In this document: positions 7,898 through 17,884 of the stretch, piece after piece | How the letters are laid out: every line of letters begins with the position of its first letter | How positions within the stretch are numbered: the first letter of the stretch is position 1 | NCBI GenBank assembly: GCA_041940025.1 | Contig: JBGTSY010000002.1 | Coordinates: 248,001 to 312,000, forward strand | DNA length: 64,000 nt | Direction: 5' to 3' | DNA from: UBA5859 sp041940025 | GTDB lineage: Bacteria > Pseudomonadota > Gammaproteobacteria > UBA5859 | Translations under genes and position numbers: made by a program | The notes under the pieces: generated by a model | The model's database searches: none | The model's input: only the letters and a program-made list of their open reading frames with translations | What the model was told of the DNA's origin: nothing

Positions 7898-10198
7898 TTA
7901 CCGCTTATAAGGCTTTTTATCTAAAAACATCAATAAGCTGGGCAACAGTAAAAAGGTGGCAATCAATGCCAATCCAACTGAAAGGGATATTAACAACCCC
8001 AAGTCTTTAGAAGGCTTAAACGCCGATTCATATAGTATCGAAAAGCCGCCTACCAAAATGCCTGATGTGACTAATAAGGCTACACCTACAGTATTAAAGG
8101 AATATTTAATTGCTTCACCCACTTCTAAAGATAAATTACGCCGGGCGCGTTGATACTTTGCCAGGAAATGAACTGTATCATCCACAATAATGCCGAGCGC
8201 CACCACCAGCACGGAGCCTCCGGACATTCCCAGCTCGCCAACTAACAGTGCCCAGACACCAAACGCCATAATGATGGGGGTGACATTGGGTATAAAACTT
8301 AAAATACCTAATTTGATATTCCTTAACGCCATTAATATCACTGCCGAGATTAGGAATAGCGCGATATAGACGCCAGTGAGCATACTTTCGATATTACGTT
8401 TGGCGATATGGGCGAACATCACACTCTCACCCACAGCCGGGGGGAGTATTAATGCAGGCGCATGATTTTTTGCCCATGCCTGAGCTCGTTCATCCAGTTG
8501 AATGATCTCATCAGTCTTTAAGTTGTCTAGTGCCACACTCATGCGAGAGGCACTTTTTTCTACGTTAATGAAATTGCTTAAATCGAGACCTGCTGGAAGA
8601 GAAAGTTCAAACAATAACAAATATTGTGCTGCGAGCTCTCGACTTGATGGGGCAACATAGTAGTCTGGATCATCGTCATTCCAAGTACGGTTTAGCCTGA
8701 AAATGATGTCGGTATAACTGGTGACATGGAGTACTCCAGGTTGTTGTTGATACCAGTTTGCCAGCTCACCCAGTTGCCGTAGATAGTCGGGTTCATTGAT
8801 GCCGCCTTCACCGCTCACGGCTTTCACGTTGTAGTGGATTGCCATTAAGCCGGACATCTTCTCCACAAAAAAATCGTTGTTTCGTCTGAACTCTATGGAG
8901 TCATCGAAATATTCCAAAAAAAGATCATTAAATTCAATTTTTGGAACCGCCGCCCCTAATCCGACAATAACGGCCACCATGGCCACAAAGACCAGCCGAT
9001 AGCGTGCCACAACAAATTCGGAGAGTAAGTCAATCAATTTGAATCGATAGACTCTTTGACGCTTTGTATTAAAGGGTAATATTGAGAGTAGGGCTGGTAG
9101 TGAAAAAACCGAGTAAATATAAGCCGCTATGACACCTATGGCGACGACGTTTCCCATATCCCGAAAGGGTGGGGAATCGTTAAAGTTCATGCTGAGAAAG
9201 CCAATCATGGTAGTGACACTGGTAATCAGTATCGGTACGTGATTCACCTGTAACGCCTCATTGATGGCCTCTTGTTTACTTTTTCCGTCATTCATGGCAT
9301 GGAAAAAAGTAACAAGAATATGCACGCTATCTGCTATACCCACAGTGATAACCACGATAGGTGCCATGGCGGTAGTGGGGGACAGTTTGATTCCCAGTGC
9401 GATCGCGCCTCCCAGTGCAGTGGCTGCGGCCATCAACACCACTAGGATGGTACAGATGGTGCCGCTGATGGAGCGCAGAAAAAGCAGCATGGCGCCGATC
9501 ATCAACACGACCATAATTGGGAACAGATATTTTAAATCATATAGGGTGGCTTCGTTAAATGCATCGTCGGCGTAGACGCCACCGGTTTTATAAACGATTA
9601 AGGAAGGATACTTTGCTTTAAGCTGGTCGACGAGTTGATTGACACTGGTTTGAACCTTTATTTTATTCTCGGCGGCATTAGGTCCGCCCCTGCTGACGAT
9701 GAGATTGATGTTAACGGCTGCCATAGAGCCATCTTCTGCAACCAATCTACCGGCTAAGGTGGCGTCTGTGGTAGCAATTCGGCGTACTTCTGCTAATTGT
9801 TCGTCGGTGAGAGTGGTGGGATCCTCATACAATGGTCGGACCAACAAATCGCCCTCCTCATTGAGTATGGTGCGTTGAAAGTTTGCCATCGAATCGGTAC
9901 GCAGAGACAGGGGGATTTGCCAGGCCTGATCGGTAAACTCCTTGACCGCCTGTAACATTTCTCTGGTGAACATGTCGCCATCGCGATTAATAAAACCTAC
10001 TACCACATTATTGTTTTTACCGTAGATCTGTTCGAACTTTTCGTAGGCAAGTAATTGAGGATTGTTATCGCCAAAGAAGACGCGCATATCATCATTAAAT
10101 TCTGCGAACTTCAGTTGATAAATGCTTGCCGCGAATATTGCAACAGTAATGAGCAGAACCAAATAACGATGTTTAATCAAGTAATCTTCAAAGGTCAT
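7898..10198 (-). CDS. RND superfamily exporter, MMPL/SSD type
   Basis: A 766-residue inner-membrane protein in two homologous halves: one helix near the N-terminus, a large periplasmic loop, then a five- to six-helix bundle, and the same again. Helix 4 of each half carries the acidic motif of this family (GIADSVHIL in the first half, GIIVDDTVHFLAK in the second), which is the likely proton relay. This is the shorter RND branch (MMPL, hopanoid and lipid exporters) rather than the AcrB type, which is over 1000 residues; no membrane-fusion or TolC partner is next to it. The substrate is probably a hydrophobic or lipid-like compound. The gene stands alone. Confidence 0.85.
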   Translation of the reverse strand: MTFEDYLIKHRYLVLLITVAIFAASIYQLKFAEFNDDMRVFFGDNNPQLLAYEKFEQIYGKNNNVVVGFINRDGDMFTREMLQAVKEFTDQAWQIPLSLRTDSMANFQRTILNEEGDLLVRPLYEDPTTLTDEQLAEVRRIATTDATLAGRLVAEDGSMAAVNINLIVSRGGPNAAENKIKVQTSVNQLVDQLKAKYPSLIVYKTGGVYADDAFNEATLYDLKYLFPIMVVLMIGAMLLFLRSISGTICTILVVLMAAATALGGAIALGIKLSPTTAMAPIVVITVGIADSVHILVTFFHAMNDGKSKQEAINEALQVNHVPILITSVTTMIGFLSMNFNDSPPFRDMGNVVAIGVIAAYIYSVFSLPALLSILPFNTKRQRVYRFKLIDLLSEFVVARYRLVFVAMVAVIVGLGAAVPKIEFNDLFLEYFDDSIEFRRNNDFFVEKMSGLMAIHYNVKAVSGEGGINEPDYLRQLGELANWYQQQPGVLHVTSYTDIIFRLNRTWNDDDPDYYVAPSSRELAAQYLLLFELSLPAGLDLSNFINVEKSASRMSVALDNLKTDEIIQLDERAQAWAKNHAPALILPPAVGESVMFAHIAKRNIESMLTGVYIALFLISAVILMALRNIKLGILSFIPNVTPIIMAFGVWALLVGELGMSGGSVLVVALGIIVDDTVHFLAKYQRARRNLSLEVGEAIKYSFNTVGVALLVTSGILVGGFSILYESAFKPSKDLGLLISLSVGLALIATFLLLPSLLMFLDKKPYKR

Positions 10199-10526
10199 AA
10201 TTTTTGCACCCTTACCACGGAATATTCCTAGCGCAACGTGTGAAAAAAAATAATAGGACGGTTACAAACAGAAAGACATGATTTAATATGTTTTAAATTT
10301 TTTCGCTTCTATTATGTCGTGTTATGCTGAGTTAGCTAATTTCCAGCGCGCAAATCATAATCAAAATTGAGTATTAATGCGAGTGTTAATGCATTGAACT
10401 GTATATTTTTTACACTGACGCCCGTTCGAATGGGATCCAGCACTGGTCTTCAGATGAGTTTTAAACCGTTTGTCTGCAGATGAAACGGTGGAATACTTTT
10501 AAGCAATTGGAAGCGATAAACATCAA
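10199..10526. other. Divergent intergenic region
   Basis: This 328-bp region separates the divergent exporter and spermidine-synthase-like genes and must hold both promoters. It is AT-rich around 10250-10420. I could not pick out a convincing -35/-10 pair. Confidence 0.4.
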
Positions 10527-11279
10527 ATGGCCATAGTTTGGGAAAGTAAGCGCGCGAAAAACCATTATCAGGTGCGTCGTGCAGGGAGCAGCTTACGTCT
10601 CTATACCAATGGCATTTTCCATACGCAATATAACCCACGTCAGCGACTGACCGGTAGCGTTTGGGATCTGCTCATGCTGCCAGTCTATTTTCATTGCCCA
10701 AGCACCACTCAACGGGTTTTGGTGCTAGGTGTGGGAGGGGGCGCACTCTGTCATTTGCTGCTGGATCTGACTTTGGTTGAGCGCCTGATCGGTCTCGACT
10801 GTGACGCCATGCATCTTAAAATCGCTCAGCGATTTTTTCACTTAAAAGATCCCAGACTTCAACTAGAATGTGTCGATGCCAGAGAATGGGTGCGTCAGTA
10901 TCAGGGGGAGCCTTTCGATCTGGTAGTGGATGATCTTTATGGTGATAACAATGGGGAGCCGGTTCGAGGTGTGGCAGCAGATCGAGAATGGTTCGCTTCA
11001 CTTAAAAAATGTCTGTCACCAAACGGCACTCTGGTGATGAATTTCGCAACGCGAAACGAATTCAAACAATCTGCTTATTATTCTCATCCCTCAGTGCGGC
11101 GGGGGATCCGTGAGGCGTACAGTTTTACCACGCCCCACTGTGATAATCTGGTCGTGACGCTGTTGAAAAAGGTGTCCAGTGCCAGCCAATTGCGAAAGCG
11201 ATTGTCACAAGTAAGTATACTTGATCCGAATCGTGCAGATTGTAAACTCAGGTATCGAGTGCGTCGCTTGACGATCTGA
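10527..11279 (+). CDS. Spermidine synthase-like methyltransferase-fold protein
   Basis: A 250-residue protein with the polyamine-synthase-type Rossmann fold. The nucleotide-binding loop is LVLGVGGGALCHLL near residues 71-84, followed by an acidic residue after strand 2 (IGLDCDAMHLKIA) and VDAREWV; the catalytic region reads FDLVVDDLYGD. It lacks the long N-terminal beta domain of true spermidine synthases and is shorter than usual, so it may act on another substrate or be a fused-type SpeE relative. The start at 10527 has a weak ribosome site. It is followed 27 bp later by a lipoprotein gene on the same strand. Confidence 0.75.
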   Translation: MAIVWESKRAKNHYQVRRAGSSLRLYTNGIFHTQYNPRQRLTGSVWDLLMLPVYFHCPSTTQRVLVLGVGGGALCHLLLDLTLVERLIGLDCDAMHLKIAQRFFHLKDPRLQLECVDAREWVRQYQGEPFDLVVDDLYGDNNGEPVRGVAADREWFASLKKCLSPNGTLVMNFATRNEFKQSAYYSHPSVRRGIREAYSFTTPHCDNLVVTLLKKVSSASQLRKRLSQVSILDPNRADCKLRYRVRRLTI

Positions 11280-11306
11280 CCCGCTTTGCGTTCATTGTGA
11301 GGTTTT

Positions 11307-11936
11307 ATGCCGAATTTTAGACTTGGATTGACACTCTTTCTCTTTTTTCTATTAGTGGCCTGTCACGATGATGAGGCGTCACTGGGATCGGGGTTGCCCA
11401 GTGATTCTGACGACGACAGTGATATGGCGACGAGTCGGCTAAGCAAAGTTGATGGATCAGGTAATTTGTTGGACGAAGGTGCGGCACAATGGAGTTGTGT
11501 GTTAGATAACGACAGTAGTTTGATTTGGGCTATTAAACCGGATGACGGCGGCATACATGATTTAGATAATTTATTTACTTGGTTTAATGATGATGCCAAT
11601 ACCAATCAGGGCATGGAAGGTTCGCCCGGAGGGTTTAATAGTTGCGTGGGTGGTATTCAGTGCGACACCCAGCGTTACATTGTCGCGACCAATGCTCAAG
11701 GGCTGTGTGGGGCCACCAATTGGCGTTTACCCACCGTCGCCGAGTTGCAACTGTTATCACAAGATGAAACTAACCCCAGTACTCAAACCCAGTTCTTTCC
11801 TGCCATTAGTGCAAATGGATATTGGTCATCCACATTAGATAATGTAATACAAAGACTCACTTTGAATTTTAGTACCTTGCAATCGATTCCAGAGGACAGT
11901 AGTAATCTCAATCCTGTTATCTTGGTTCATGATTGA
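11307..11936 (+). CDS. Lipoprotein with DUF1566-type domain
   Basis: A 209-residue protein with a lipoprotein signal (LFLFFLLVAC, lipobox LVAC with the acylated Cys near residue 19). A Ser/Asp-rich linker follows, then a DUF1566/Lcl-type domain identified by WRLPTVAELQLL and FFPAISANGYWSST. Such domains occur on surface and periplasmic proteins, and their function is mostly unknown. The final part after the YWSS motif is shorter than usual (the expected W.V.F..G strand is weak), so the domain may be slightly truncated. Confidence 0.7.
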   Translation: MPNFRLGLTLFLFFLLVACHDDEASLGSGLPSDSDDDSDMATSRLSKVDGSGNLLDEGAAQWSCVLDNDSSLIWAIKPDDGGIHDLDNLFTWFNDDANTNQGMEGSPGGFNSCVGGIQCDTQRYIVATNAQGLCGATNWRLPTVAELQLLSQDETNPSTQTQFFPAISANGYWSSTLDNVIQRLTLNFSTLQSIPEDSSNLNPVILVHD

Positions 11937-12064
11937 GATAGAGTAGTGGTACTATAAAATGCATATATTTCGACTCTAGCTATATGAGTCCTTTTGCAAT
12001 AAACACTGTAAGCAGGTAATTAGATTAATCCTACTGAACAGAGTCGGTTTTTTTCTTGAGGTGT

Positions 12065-12814
12065 TTACCGCATCGGTATCTTGCCATAGATTTCTACCAT
12101 ATCCGGCCGTTCTGTGAAAAAGTAGTGAGCCCAAATATATAGATGATTGAATAACGCCGCTAGTAGCGCAGCTTCGGAGAAAAATAACAGACCTGGCAGG
12201 TAGAGTACCATCAGCCCAAATACATACATGCCGTTATCGACATATTTGAATATACCTTGCTTGACATAAGGTGCGTTGAAATCTTTGTCAAAATGATCCA
12301 CGCCATATGCTCGTTCAATGGTGAAATATTTTTTCACTGAATAGAATAGATATATGATTGGCGGTGTCATGATGGCTGCGATGCTGTATGCCATTACGGG
12401 ATCTAGTTTTAGCGTGCCAGAATTACTTAACGCTAAAACAACTATAGTCAGCAATCTGCTGAAGAACAGCAGAGAAAAGCCAACCGCATATAATCTAAAT
12501 GCTTGTTCATATCCATAGCGTTTCGTAAATAGATTCAAATAGAGTTCTAGACGCCAAATCAGCCACACATAGAGTTGATGGAGAATCGGTGCCGAAATCG
12601 CCATACCAAACCAAAACCCGGTTTCAATATTCCAGTAATTGCCTTGCAAAAGAGTGGGAAGCTGAGTGACGCACCAACTAACAGCCACAAGTAAAATGAG
12701 CAGACTAATGAGGTGTCTGAATTGATATTCAAATATTTTTCTTATTTCGTATCGATAATGTTTCAACATAGGGTTATTTGGGCAATGACAGCTACTGGTT
12801 ATTGATTGTGTCAC
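12065..12814 (-). CDS. PEMT/ICMT-like integral membrane methyltransferase (probable)
   Basis: A 249-residue protein with six or seven hydrophobic helices. The C-terminal third (GIFKYVDNGMYVFGL ... HLYIWAHYFFTERPDM ... IYGK) follows the pattern of phospholipid and isoprenylcysteine methyltransferases: a GI.KY..N.MY helix start, and a final helix with an E-R-P-style acidic patch that binds the cofactor. A role in methylating a lipid headgroup is likely but not proven. The start used is a GTG with GAGG close upstream; an internal ATG fifteen codons later is the alternative. No operon partner is visible. Confidence 0.55.
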   Translation of the reverse strand: MTQSITSSCHCPNNPMLKHYRYEIRKIFEYQFRHLISLLILLVAVSWCVTQLPTLLQGNYWNIETGFWFGMAISAPILHQLYVWLIWRLELYLNLFTKRYGYEQAFRLYAVGFSLLFFSRLLTIVVLALSNSGTLKLDPVMAYSIAAIMTPPIIYLFYSVKKYFTIERAYGVDHFDKDFNAPYVKQGIFKYVDNGMYVFGLMVLYLPGLLFFSEAALLAALFNHLYIWAHYFFTERPDMVEIYGKIPMR

Positions 12815-13163
12815 AGGCCTCGTCTTGGATCCCTCTCAGCAGAGTATGGGTCAGTGACAAACGATAACAGATTGACAGCTGAATGAAAGCAGGAAATGAC
12901 CTATTTGTTGAAGTAAGAAAACATTCTGGTAATAGGGTTGTCGGTAGTCAAACTGTCGAAAAAATAAATGGGTGAGTCACAATCTGCATGAGTAGTTTGG
13001 CAAATGATTCCGAGTGACATCAATCACCTATGTGTATGGAATCGTCACTGTTTTTGTCATGTAATGAAGCGGGAGGTGCACCGGAATAGATTGATCGAGT
13101 GATCAGTCACCCGCACAAGTGACCTTGTTGGGCGGAAAAGATGAAAGTGAAACAAAATACGGT
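12815..13163. other. Intergenic region, no recognised feature
   Basis: A 349-bp gap between two minus-strand genes. I see no open frame, strong hairpin or repeat. It must contain the promoter of the membrane methyltransferase gene. Confidence 0.4.
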
Positions 13164-14309
13164 TTAAGTCGCTTGTTTCTGTAAACGAGGCCCGCCTTGA
13201 TCGATATCATTTGTTTCGAATAGATCTGGGTAGAATTGTGATAACGGGTAGGTGGCGTTTTTTAGTTTTGCTCGACAAAAGGCGTTAATGCGTGCTCTTT
13301 CAATCTGACTTGTATCTTGATGCCTATTTAGTGCACCAGACTGCATGAATCTGATATCGTCTTTCGAAACGCTGAAAACATTCGGGGAGAACATCTCAAA
13401 ATGTGCTTCGTTGTCTCGCATATATTCGAAGCCGGATTTATAGATCACTTTTTCTAGCTGCTCTTTGCTCAGCGGCCGCTGAAGAAAATCGGCAATTGAT
13501 AAAATCATTTTAGCCAAATCTTGTTTTAAATCTTCATAGTGTACAAACAAAATGTTGTCATGGCGTTGACTTTGTTGCCACCAACTTTCCACGTGATCTG
13601 GCCAGGACATCCACCACATGTCATCACTACAATACCAATTTAGGATGTCTTCTCTTTTCGGAGCCAACGGACCTGCTAGTAAATGTATGAAGTCGACACA
13701 GCTGGCGAAGCAACTGACCGGGTGACGAGTCACGTAGATGTATTTAGCGTTCTCGTTATAGGGAGTCAGCTGTGCCGGCATATGAGTCTTAATGATTTGA
13801 TTCTGTTGCGGTCCAACCCGAGGGGCGCGTTCCATCGGCACGCTCGAGGTGGGGCTGGTTTCAATCCACGGGCTGAGCGCATACATATGACGGTATCCGC
13901 TATCTGTGAGATCGCCCTCTCCTTCGCATAAAATTTCAAAGACGATCTGTTGCATCCATGTGGTGCCGCATTTCATTTGTGTGGCAATAAATATATCTTC
14001 TTTCCGGGGAAGATAGGCTTGAGTACGTGCATAGGATTTTTTACTGCACATCATCAGTGGGCCGGTGACTCCTTCAAAGCGCATGCTGGGTATGGTTTTT
14101 AATCGGAAAATCTTTGCTATGAGTTCGAAAACGGGTCTGATGTAGCGTGCATGACGACGAAGTAACTGTACAAACTGTTTTCTCTGTTCTAGGGGGCGAG
14201 AAAAATAGTTGTCTCCCCTAGTCTGTGTCTCTACCCAAAGCATGAATATCGACAGGTAAACTAGGTACGATACGGGGATCACTAGGAGACCGATTATTAG
14301 ATTATTCAT
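13164..14309 (-). CDS. Sulfotransferase, membrane-anchored
   Basis: A 381-residue protein. The N-terminus is a single hydrophobic segment (LIIGLLVIPVSYLVYLSIFML), probably a signal anchor. The sulfotransferase fold follows: the PAPS 5'-phosphosulfate loop is TQMKCGTTWMQQ near residue 112, and the 3'-phosphate site is YVTRHPVSCFASC. FVHYEDLKQD is the conserved strand after the acceptor region. It resembles the cytosolic-type sulfotransferase family 1 and probably sulfates a lipid or hydrophobic alcohol at the membrane. It differs from the second sulfotransferase at 19009-20151 in length and motif style. Confidence 0.82.
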   Translation of the reverse strand: MNNLIIGLLVIPVSYLVYLSIFMLWVETQTRGDNYFSRPLEQRKQFVQLLRRHARYIRPVFELIAKIFRLKTIPSMRFEGVTGPLMMCSKKSYARTQAYLPRKEDIFIATQMKCGTTWMQQIVFEILCEGEGDLTDSGYRHMYALSPWIETSPTSSVPMERAPRVGPQQNQIIKTHMPAQLTPYNENAKYIYVTRHPVSCFASCVDFIHLLAGPLAPKREDILNWYCSDDMWWMSWPDHVESWWQQSQRHDNILFVHYEDLKQDLAKMILSIADFLQRPLSKEQLEKVIYKSGFEYMRDNEAHFEMFSPNVFSVSKDDIRFMQSGALNRHQDTSQIERARINAFCRAKLKNATYPLSQFYPDLFETNDIDQGGPRLQKQAT

Positions 14310-14477
14310 ACCGAATATCTTCCTATCATAGTGGTTTCAAAAAATCGTTAACAGCTATAGCTGATAATTTGTTATCTATTTGTCATTATTTTTTAATAGT
14401 AGTGTTTCTAGGTCGAAAAGTGAAATTGTAGTTTTCTTAGTTCTAATAAAATAAATTTAAGATTTAACAGAGTCATT

Positions 14478-14903
14478 TTATTTTATGTAATAGCCAGTGA
14501 TTCTCCAGTTATTGTCCGTATCTAGCATAGGTGTGATGGTTTCAATAGCCTTAGCTTTGTGTTCGAACGCTGTCATGTATTGAATCACCACATATTGCCC
14601 ATCTGGACCTCCGGGAATTTGATTTCTGTAAGTCAGCGACATTAATTGTCGGTATTTTAAATTGCCAAGTGGTTGTCGTATTGCCTGGATTTGCTGTATC
14701 CAATCTTCTTTAGGAACAATCGAGCGAAACAGGCTCGCGGACTCGAACCAACTTCTTTCGTATTCTTGATTGTCTATAAGAGTGAGCCAGCTCTGTGCGA
14801 TATGCTCAACACGTGACTCAACACTTTGACGAACGCCGTCGTTTGCGCTGAGTGGTGCGGCGATAAAAAAGCAAATAATGATCAGACGACTATAAATATT
14901 CAT
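14478..14903 (-). CDS. Secreted DUF4019-type protein
   Basis: A 141-residue protein with a signal peptide (LIIICFFIAAPLSA). The rest matches the DUF4019 pattern: an early W(L)..ID..EY..SW segment, a central PKEDWIQQI...R.PLG, and a terminal strand W(R)I(T)GYYI. The start at 14901-14903 is preferred because AAGGA lies seven bases upstream; a GTG five codons earlier would overlap that site. Function unknown, and no operon partner. Confidence 0.7.
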   Translation of the reverse strand: MNIYSRLIIICFFIAAPLSANDGVRQSVESRVEHIAQSWLTLIDNQEYERSWFESASLFRSIVPKEDWIQQIQAIRQPLGNLKYRQLMSLTYRNQIPGGPDGQYVVIQYMTAFEHKAKAIETITPMLDTDNNWRITGYYIK

Positions 14904-15274
14904 GGCGCTTTCCTTCACTTCTAATACGCATCACCCATGTATGTTTTTGGCGTTAGCCATGCCAAAGCGTTTCTCGATTGTGGTGTATAAATTGAGTCGA
15001 TTAGGCAAAACATTTTTGGCATGTCGGTACTATTTCATTCATCCACCTCATGTGGCGAGCCGGTAGTCGAATGAGAGATCTGTTCGACTTCTTCGAGATC
15101 CTATATCTCACTGTCAAAAATAGTCTAACAGAGATAGCACAAAAGTGGACGAAATGGAAAAAAACGTTGCGGCCAGGCCAATACCACTATAAAAACAAAG
15201 AAATATCACCCTAGTCATGAATCACTAGTCCATGGTGTCAACATTTGCTCAATGTGGTCTTTGAGCAGAAAGCG
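14904..15274. other. Intergenic region, no recognised feature
   Basis: About 370 bp between two minus-strand genes. No frame over 60 codons and no clear terminator or repeat was found. Confidence 0.4.
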
Positions 15275-15892
15275 CTAGATGAGTGAATGTCCTAATTGAT
15301 GTGCCAGTTCATGTTTGCATTGAACTGCATTAACAAAGGTCACTGTATGCATACCGCATTCGGCCGCTGCCAGAGTGTTTTGTTCGCTGTCGTCAATGAA
15401 CAGGCAGCTTTCTGCACTCAACGCAAATTTTTCCAATAGATGGTGATAGATGGCAATCTCTGGCTTTAATAAATTGGTATCGCCGGAAATGACAATGCCT
15501 GTAAACAGATTAAAGAAATTGTAGCGTGCTTTTAAGAACTGGAAATTTATCGTTGACACATTGGAGAGACAGTATAAATTGTAATTGCTCTGTGCGCACT
15601 GCTGAAGTATTTGATGTGTGTCAGGGATCAGTACCAAAGATCTGCGTACAAAATCAAATAAGTGATGGATTTCTTGTTCAGTGAGAGCGGTGTCCTTCGC
15701 TAATTGTTGTGCGGCAAGCGTTTCTGATAGTGCGCCGCGATCTAACAAGCCCCATATAGAGCCAGTCAATATTTTCTCTAGAGCAATGCGTTGTCGGTGT
15801 GGATCTTCAAACGCCACAGAGGCGAACTTGGGCGGATCCCACTCGATTAGCACGGCACCGAGGTCAAAGATGATGTTTTGGATCTGTGACAT
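15275..15892 (-). CDS. HAD-superfamily phosphatase (YihX-like)
   Basis: Haloacid dehalogenase-fold hydrolase of 205 residues. All four motifs are visible: motif I IIFDLGAVLIEWD (nucleophile Asp; Gly replaces the second Asp, as in YihX-type sugar phosphatases), motif II YCLSNVS, motif III Lys in LLKPEIAIYHHLL, and motif IV CLFIDDSEQN. The helical cap lies between motifs I and II. The frame can be extended by 21 codons, but the ATG at 15890-15892 begins right before the first strand and removes the overlap with the upstream gene. It is likely cotranscribed with the oxidoreductase gene 46 bp upstream. Confidence 0.82.
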   Translation of the reverse strand: MSQIQNIIFDLGAVLIEWDPPKFASVAFEDPHRQRIALEKILTGSIWGLLDRGALSETLAAQQLAKDTALTEQEIHHLFDFVRRSLVLIPDTHQILQQCAQSNYNLYCLSNVSTINFQFLKARYNFFNLFTGIVISGDTNLLKPEIAIYHHLLEKFALSAESCLFIDDSEQNTLAAAECGMHTVTFVNAVQCKHELAHQLGHSLI

Positions 15893-15938
15893 CTGGTTTA
15901 GTCTAATTATCAGAGAACATAGAGAAACGATTGCCAGG

Positions 15939-16916
15939 TTATGATTTACAAACAACAGCGATTTTGCCTACCACTTGACGATCAAGCAATGCCTGCATGT
16001 TGTCACCCGCAGTGGCAAGTGTGCATTGATGTGGGATCGGAGGATGTAACTTGCCCTCGGTTATCCAATCTAGTAGTTCACGCACTAACAGGCGATTGTC
16101 ATCGAAATGGGTCATGGACCAGGCACCCCAGTCTACCCCCACCAGTTGTCGATTACGCAATAAGACTTGGTTGGCGGGAATAGAGGCGATAGAGCCGGAT
16201 GCAAAACCGATAACTAATAATCGACCATTGTATTTTAGGGTACGTAATGCGGGTTCCGTATGGTCCCCACCGACGGGATCAAATACCAGATCCACACCTC
16301 CTCCGCTCATTTGTCTGACCGAGGTTTTCAAATCGGCTGCGGTATAATTGATTAAACTGGTGGCACCGGCTGATTCGGCGGCCTTTAGTTTTGCTTCAGA
16401 AGAAGCAGCAGCGATCACCTCCGCGCCCAATGCTTGACCCACATCACAGGCAGCGAGACCGACGCCACCACCAGCGCCTAACACCAACAGTTTTTCTCCC
16501 GCTGTTAATCGGCCTCGTTCACGCAATGAAAAAAGCGCAGTGGTGTAGCTCTGGGACAAAGTGGCCGCCTCCGGAAAATCCAGGCAATCAGGGATGACCA
16601 GTGCTTGTCTTGGATAGACGCTGACATATTCTGCTAAACCGCCAATACCTACATTTGCTAGAATTCGGTCTCCTACTTTGAAATCAGATACCTCTTTACC
16701 GACGCTCACCACGATTCCCGATATTTCTCCGCCTGGTGTAAAAGGGGTAGGAACTTTCATTTGGTACTGCCCCTGTACCAGTAGGCCATCCACGTAGTTT
16801 AGCCCCGCCGCTTTTACCTGTACCAAGATTTGTGTGTCGTCGGTAATCGGTTCGGTGGTGTCTATGAGGTTTAGATCTGTTGGCGATTGGTATTGAGTAC
16901 AGACCAGTTTTTTCAA
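15939..16916 (-). CDS. NADPH:quinone oxidoreductase family protein
   Basis: Medium-chain dehydrogenase/reductase of the zinc-free quinone oxidoreductase type. It has LNYVDGLLVQGQYQ, PFTPGGEISGIV, and the cofactor loop VLGAGGGVGLAACD with the following AAASSEAKL. The catalytic-zinc ligands of alcohol dehydrogenases are absent. I choose a TTG start at 16914-16916 (LKKLVCTQYQ) because GAGG lies nine bases upstream and the family starts there; a longer frame from an ATG at 16956-16958 adds 14 unlikely residues. The length, 325 residues, matches the family. The HAD phosphatase follows on the same strand. Confidence 0.82.
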   Translation of the reverse strand: MKKLVCTQYQSPTDLNLIDTTEPITDDTQILVQVKAAGLNYVDGLLVQGQYQMKVPTPFTPGGEISGIVVSVGKEVSDFKVGDRILANVGIGGLAEYVSVYPRQALVIPDCLDFPEAATLSQSYTTALFSLRERGRLTAGEKLLVLGAGGGVGLAACDVGQALGAEVIAAASSEAKLKAAESAGATSLINYTAADLKTSVRQMSGGGVDLVFDPVGGDHTEPALRTLKYNGRLLVIGFASGSIASIPANQVLLRNRQLVGVDWGAWSMTHFDDNRLLVRELLDWITEGKLHPPIPHQCTLATAGDNMQALLDRQVVGKIAVVCKS

Positions 16917-17100
16917 TTTGTTAGATCCTCGAAAACGACTCTCATTTAATAGGTACACATTAGCGGTGATATTTGGAGCCGATGCTTCTGCAATTGGGTT
17001 GTTTCCAGGCTTTGTGCTGTCCAGTGAGACGACTATTTTTCCAAATATAATCTTTTAGTTAAGTTGTGTGATTTGCCAGTTCTATTGACGAATTGAATAG

Positions 17101-17133
17101 ACAAAACTGCCGCTTGATAAGCGGCAATTTTGT
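17101..17133 (-). terminator. Intrinsic terminator after the 17147-17884 gene
   Basis: Stem TGCCGCTT / AAGCGGCA with a three-base loop, flanked by A and T runs, so it can work in both directions. It starts 14 bp after the stop codon of the minus-strand barrel gene. Confidence 0.8.
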
Positions 17134-17146
17134 CTCATAGATCTGA

Positions 17147-17884
17147 TTAAAACAAACTATAGGAAATGCCGATACCGAAGTGATCTCCATCGACATCTTT
17201 TAGATTATTATTCTGGGGATCATATTCAATGATCACATAGCGTGCATTAATCGCGACTTTTTCGAACATAAAGATATATTCAACCACATAGCCAGTGGCA
17301 TCATGGTAATACTCTCTGTCTTCTAAAGGTAGATTCAGGTTAGTGGATCGAATTCGCAATAGAGGATTATCTTGATAACTGGCACCCGCGCCAATCTTGT
17401 GGTGTTTAGAGCCTACATAGCCGACAACTTCCCATGGCACGCGTGCAAAACCAAACTTGCCAGCGTTTTCATCAATCCACAAAAATTTATACCCGACTGT
17501 GGCGCGAATCATTAATGGCCAGTCGTCTGGGATCCACTGAATTCCAGCAGCCAGTCCAGCAAAGTCTCCTGCGTTCAGCTCTTCTAATTCTCCAAATTGA
17601 GTGTTTGTATCTAATAGGTTGTCACCACCAATAGTGGCTTCTGCTTTGACGATTAGGGACAGATCTCCTGGAAAGTCTGTCACCCATCCGATGGCGGTAC
17701 CGGCTAAGTCTGTTAATCCGGGCACTGAGAAGGTGTTTTCTTCAGTCGGTTTTTCTGTCTTTTTTTTCTCTATAGGATTGGTAGAGGTGAATGCAAATAC
17801 CGTGGAGCTAGAGCCATAGAATACAATGCTGGCGAAAGCGATGCGGGTGATGGATTTGGCGGCATACCGAATATAGTGATACAT
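17147..17884 (-). CDS. Predicted outer-membrane barrel-like protein (paralogue 1)
   Basis: Secreted protein of 245 residues with a long signal segment (SITRIAFASIVFYGSSSTVFAF), a charged linker rich in Lys, Glu and Thr, and then alternating strands ending in GISYSLF, a typical barrel C-terminus. The segments GIQWIPDDWPLMIRATVGY, YVVEYIFMF and HFGIGISY match positions in the downstream paralogue at 18189-18797, so the two arose by duplication. The start at 17882-17884 has GGGAG upstream. I do not recognise a named family. Confidence 0.6.
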   Translation of the reverse strand: MYHYIRYAAKSITRIAFASIVFYGSSSTVFAFTSTNPIEKKKTEKPTEENTFSVPGLTDLAGTAIGWVTDFPGDLSLIVKAEATIGGDNLLDTNTQFGELEELNAGDFAGLAAGIQWIPDDWPLMIRATVGYKFLWIDENAGKFGFARVPWEVVGYVGSKHHKIGAGASYQDNPLLRIRSTNLNLPLEDREYYHDATGYVVEYIFMFEKVAINARYVIIEYDPQNNNLKDVDGDHFGIGISYSLF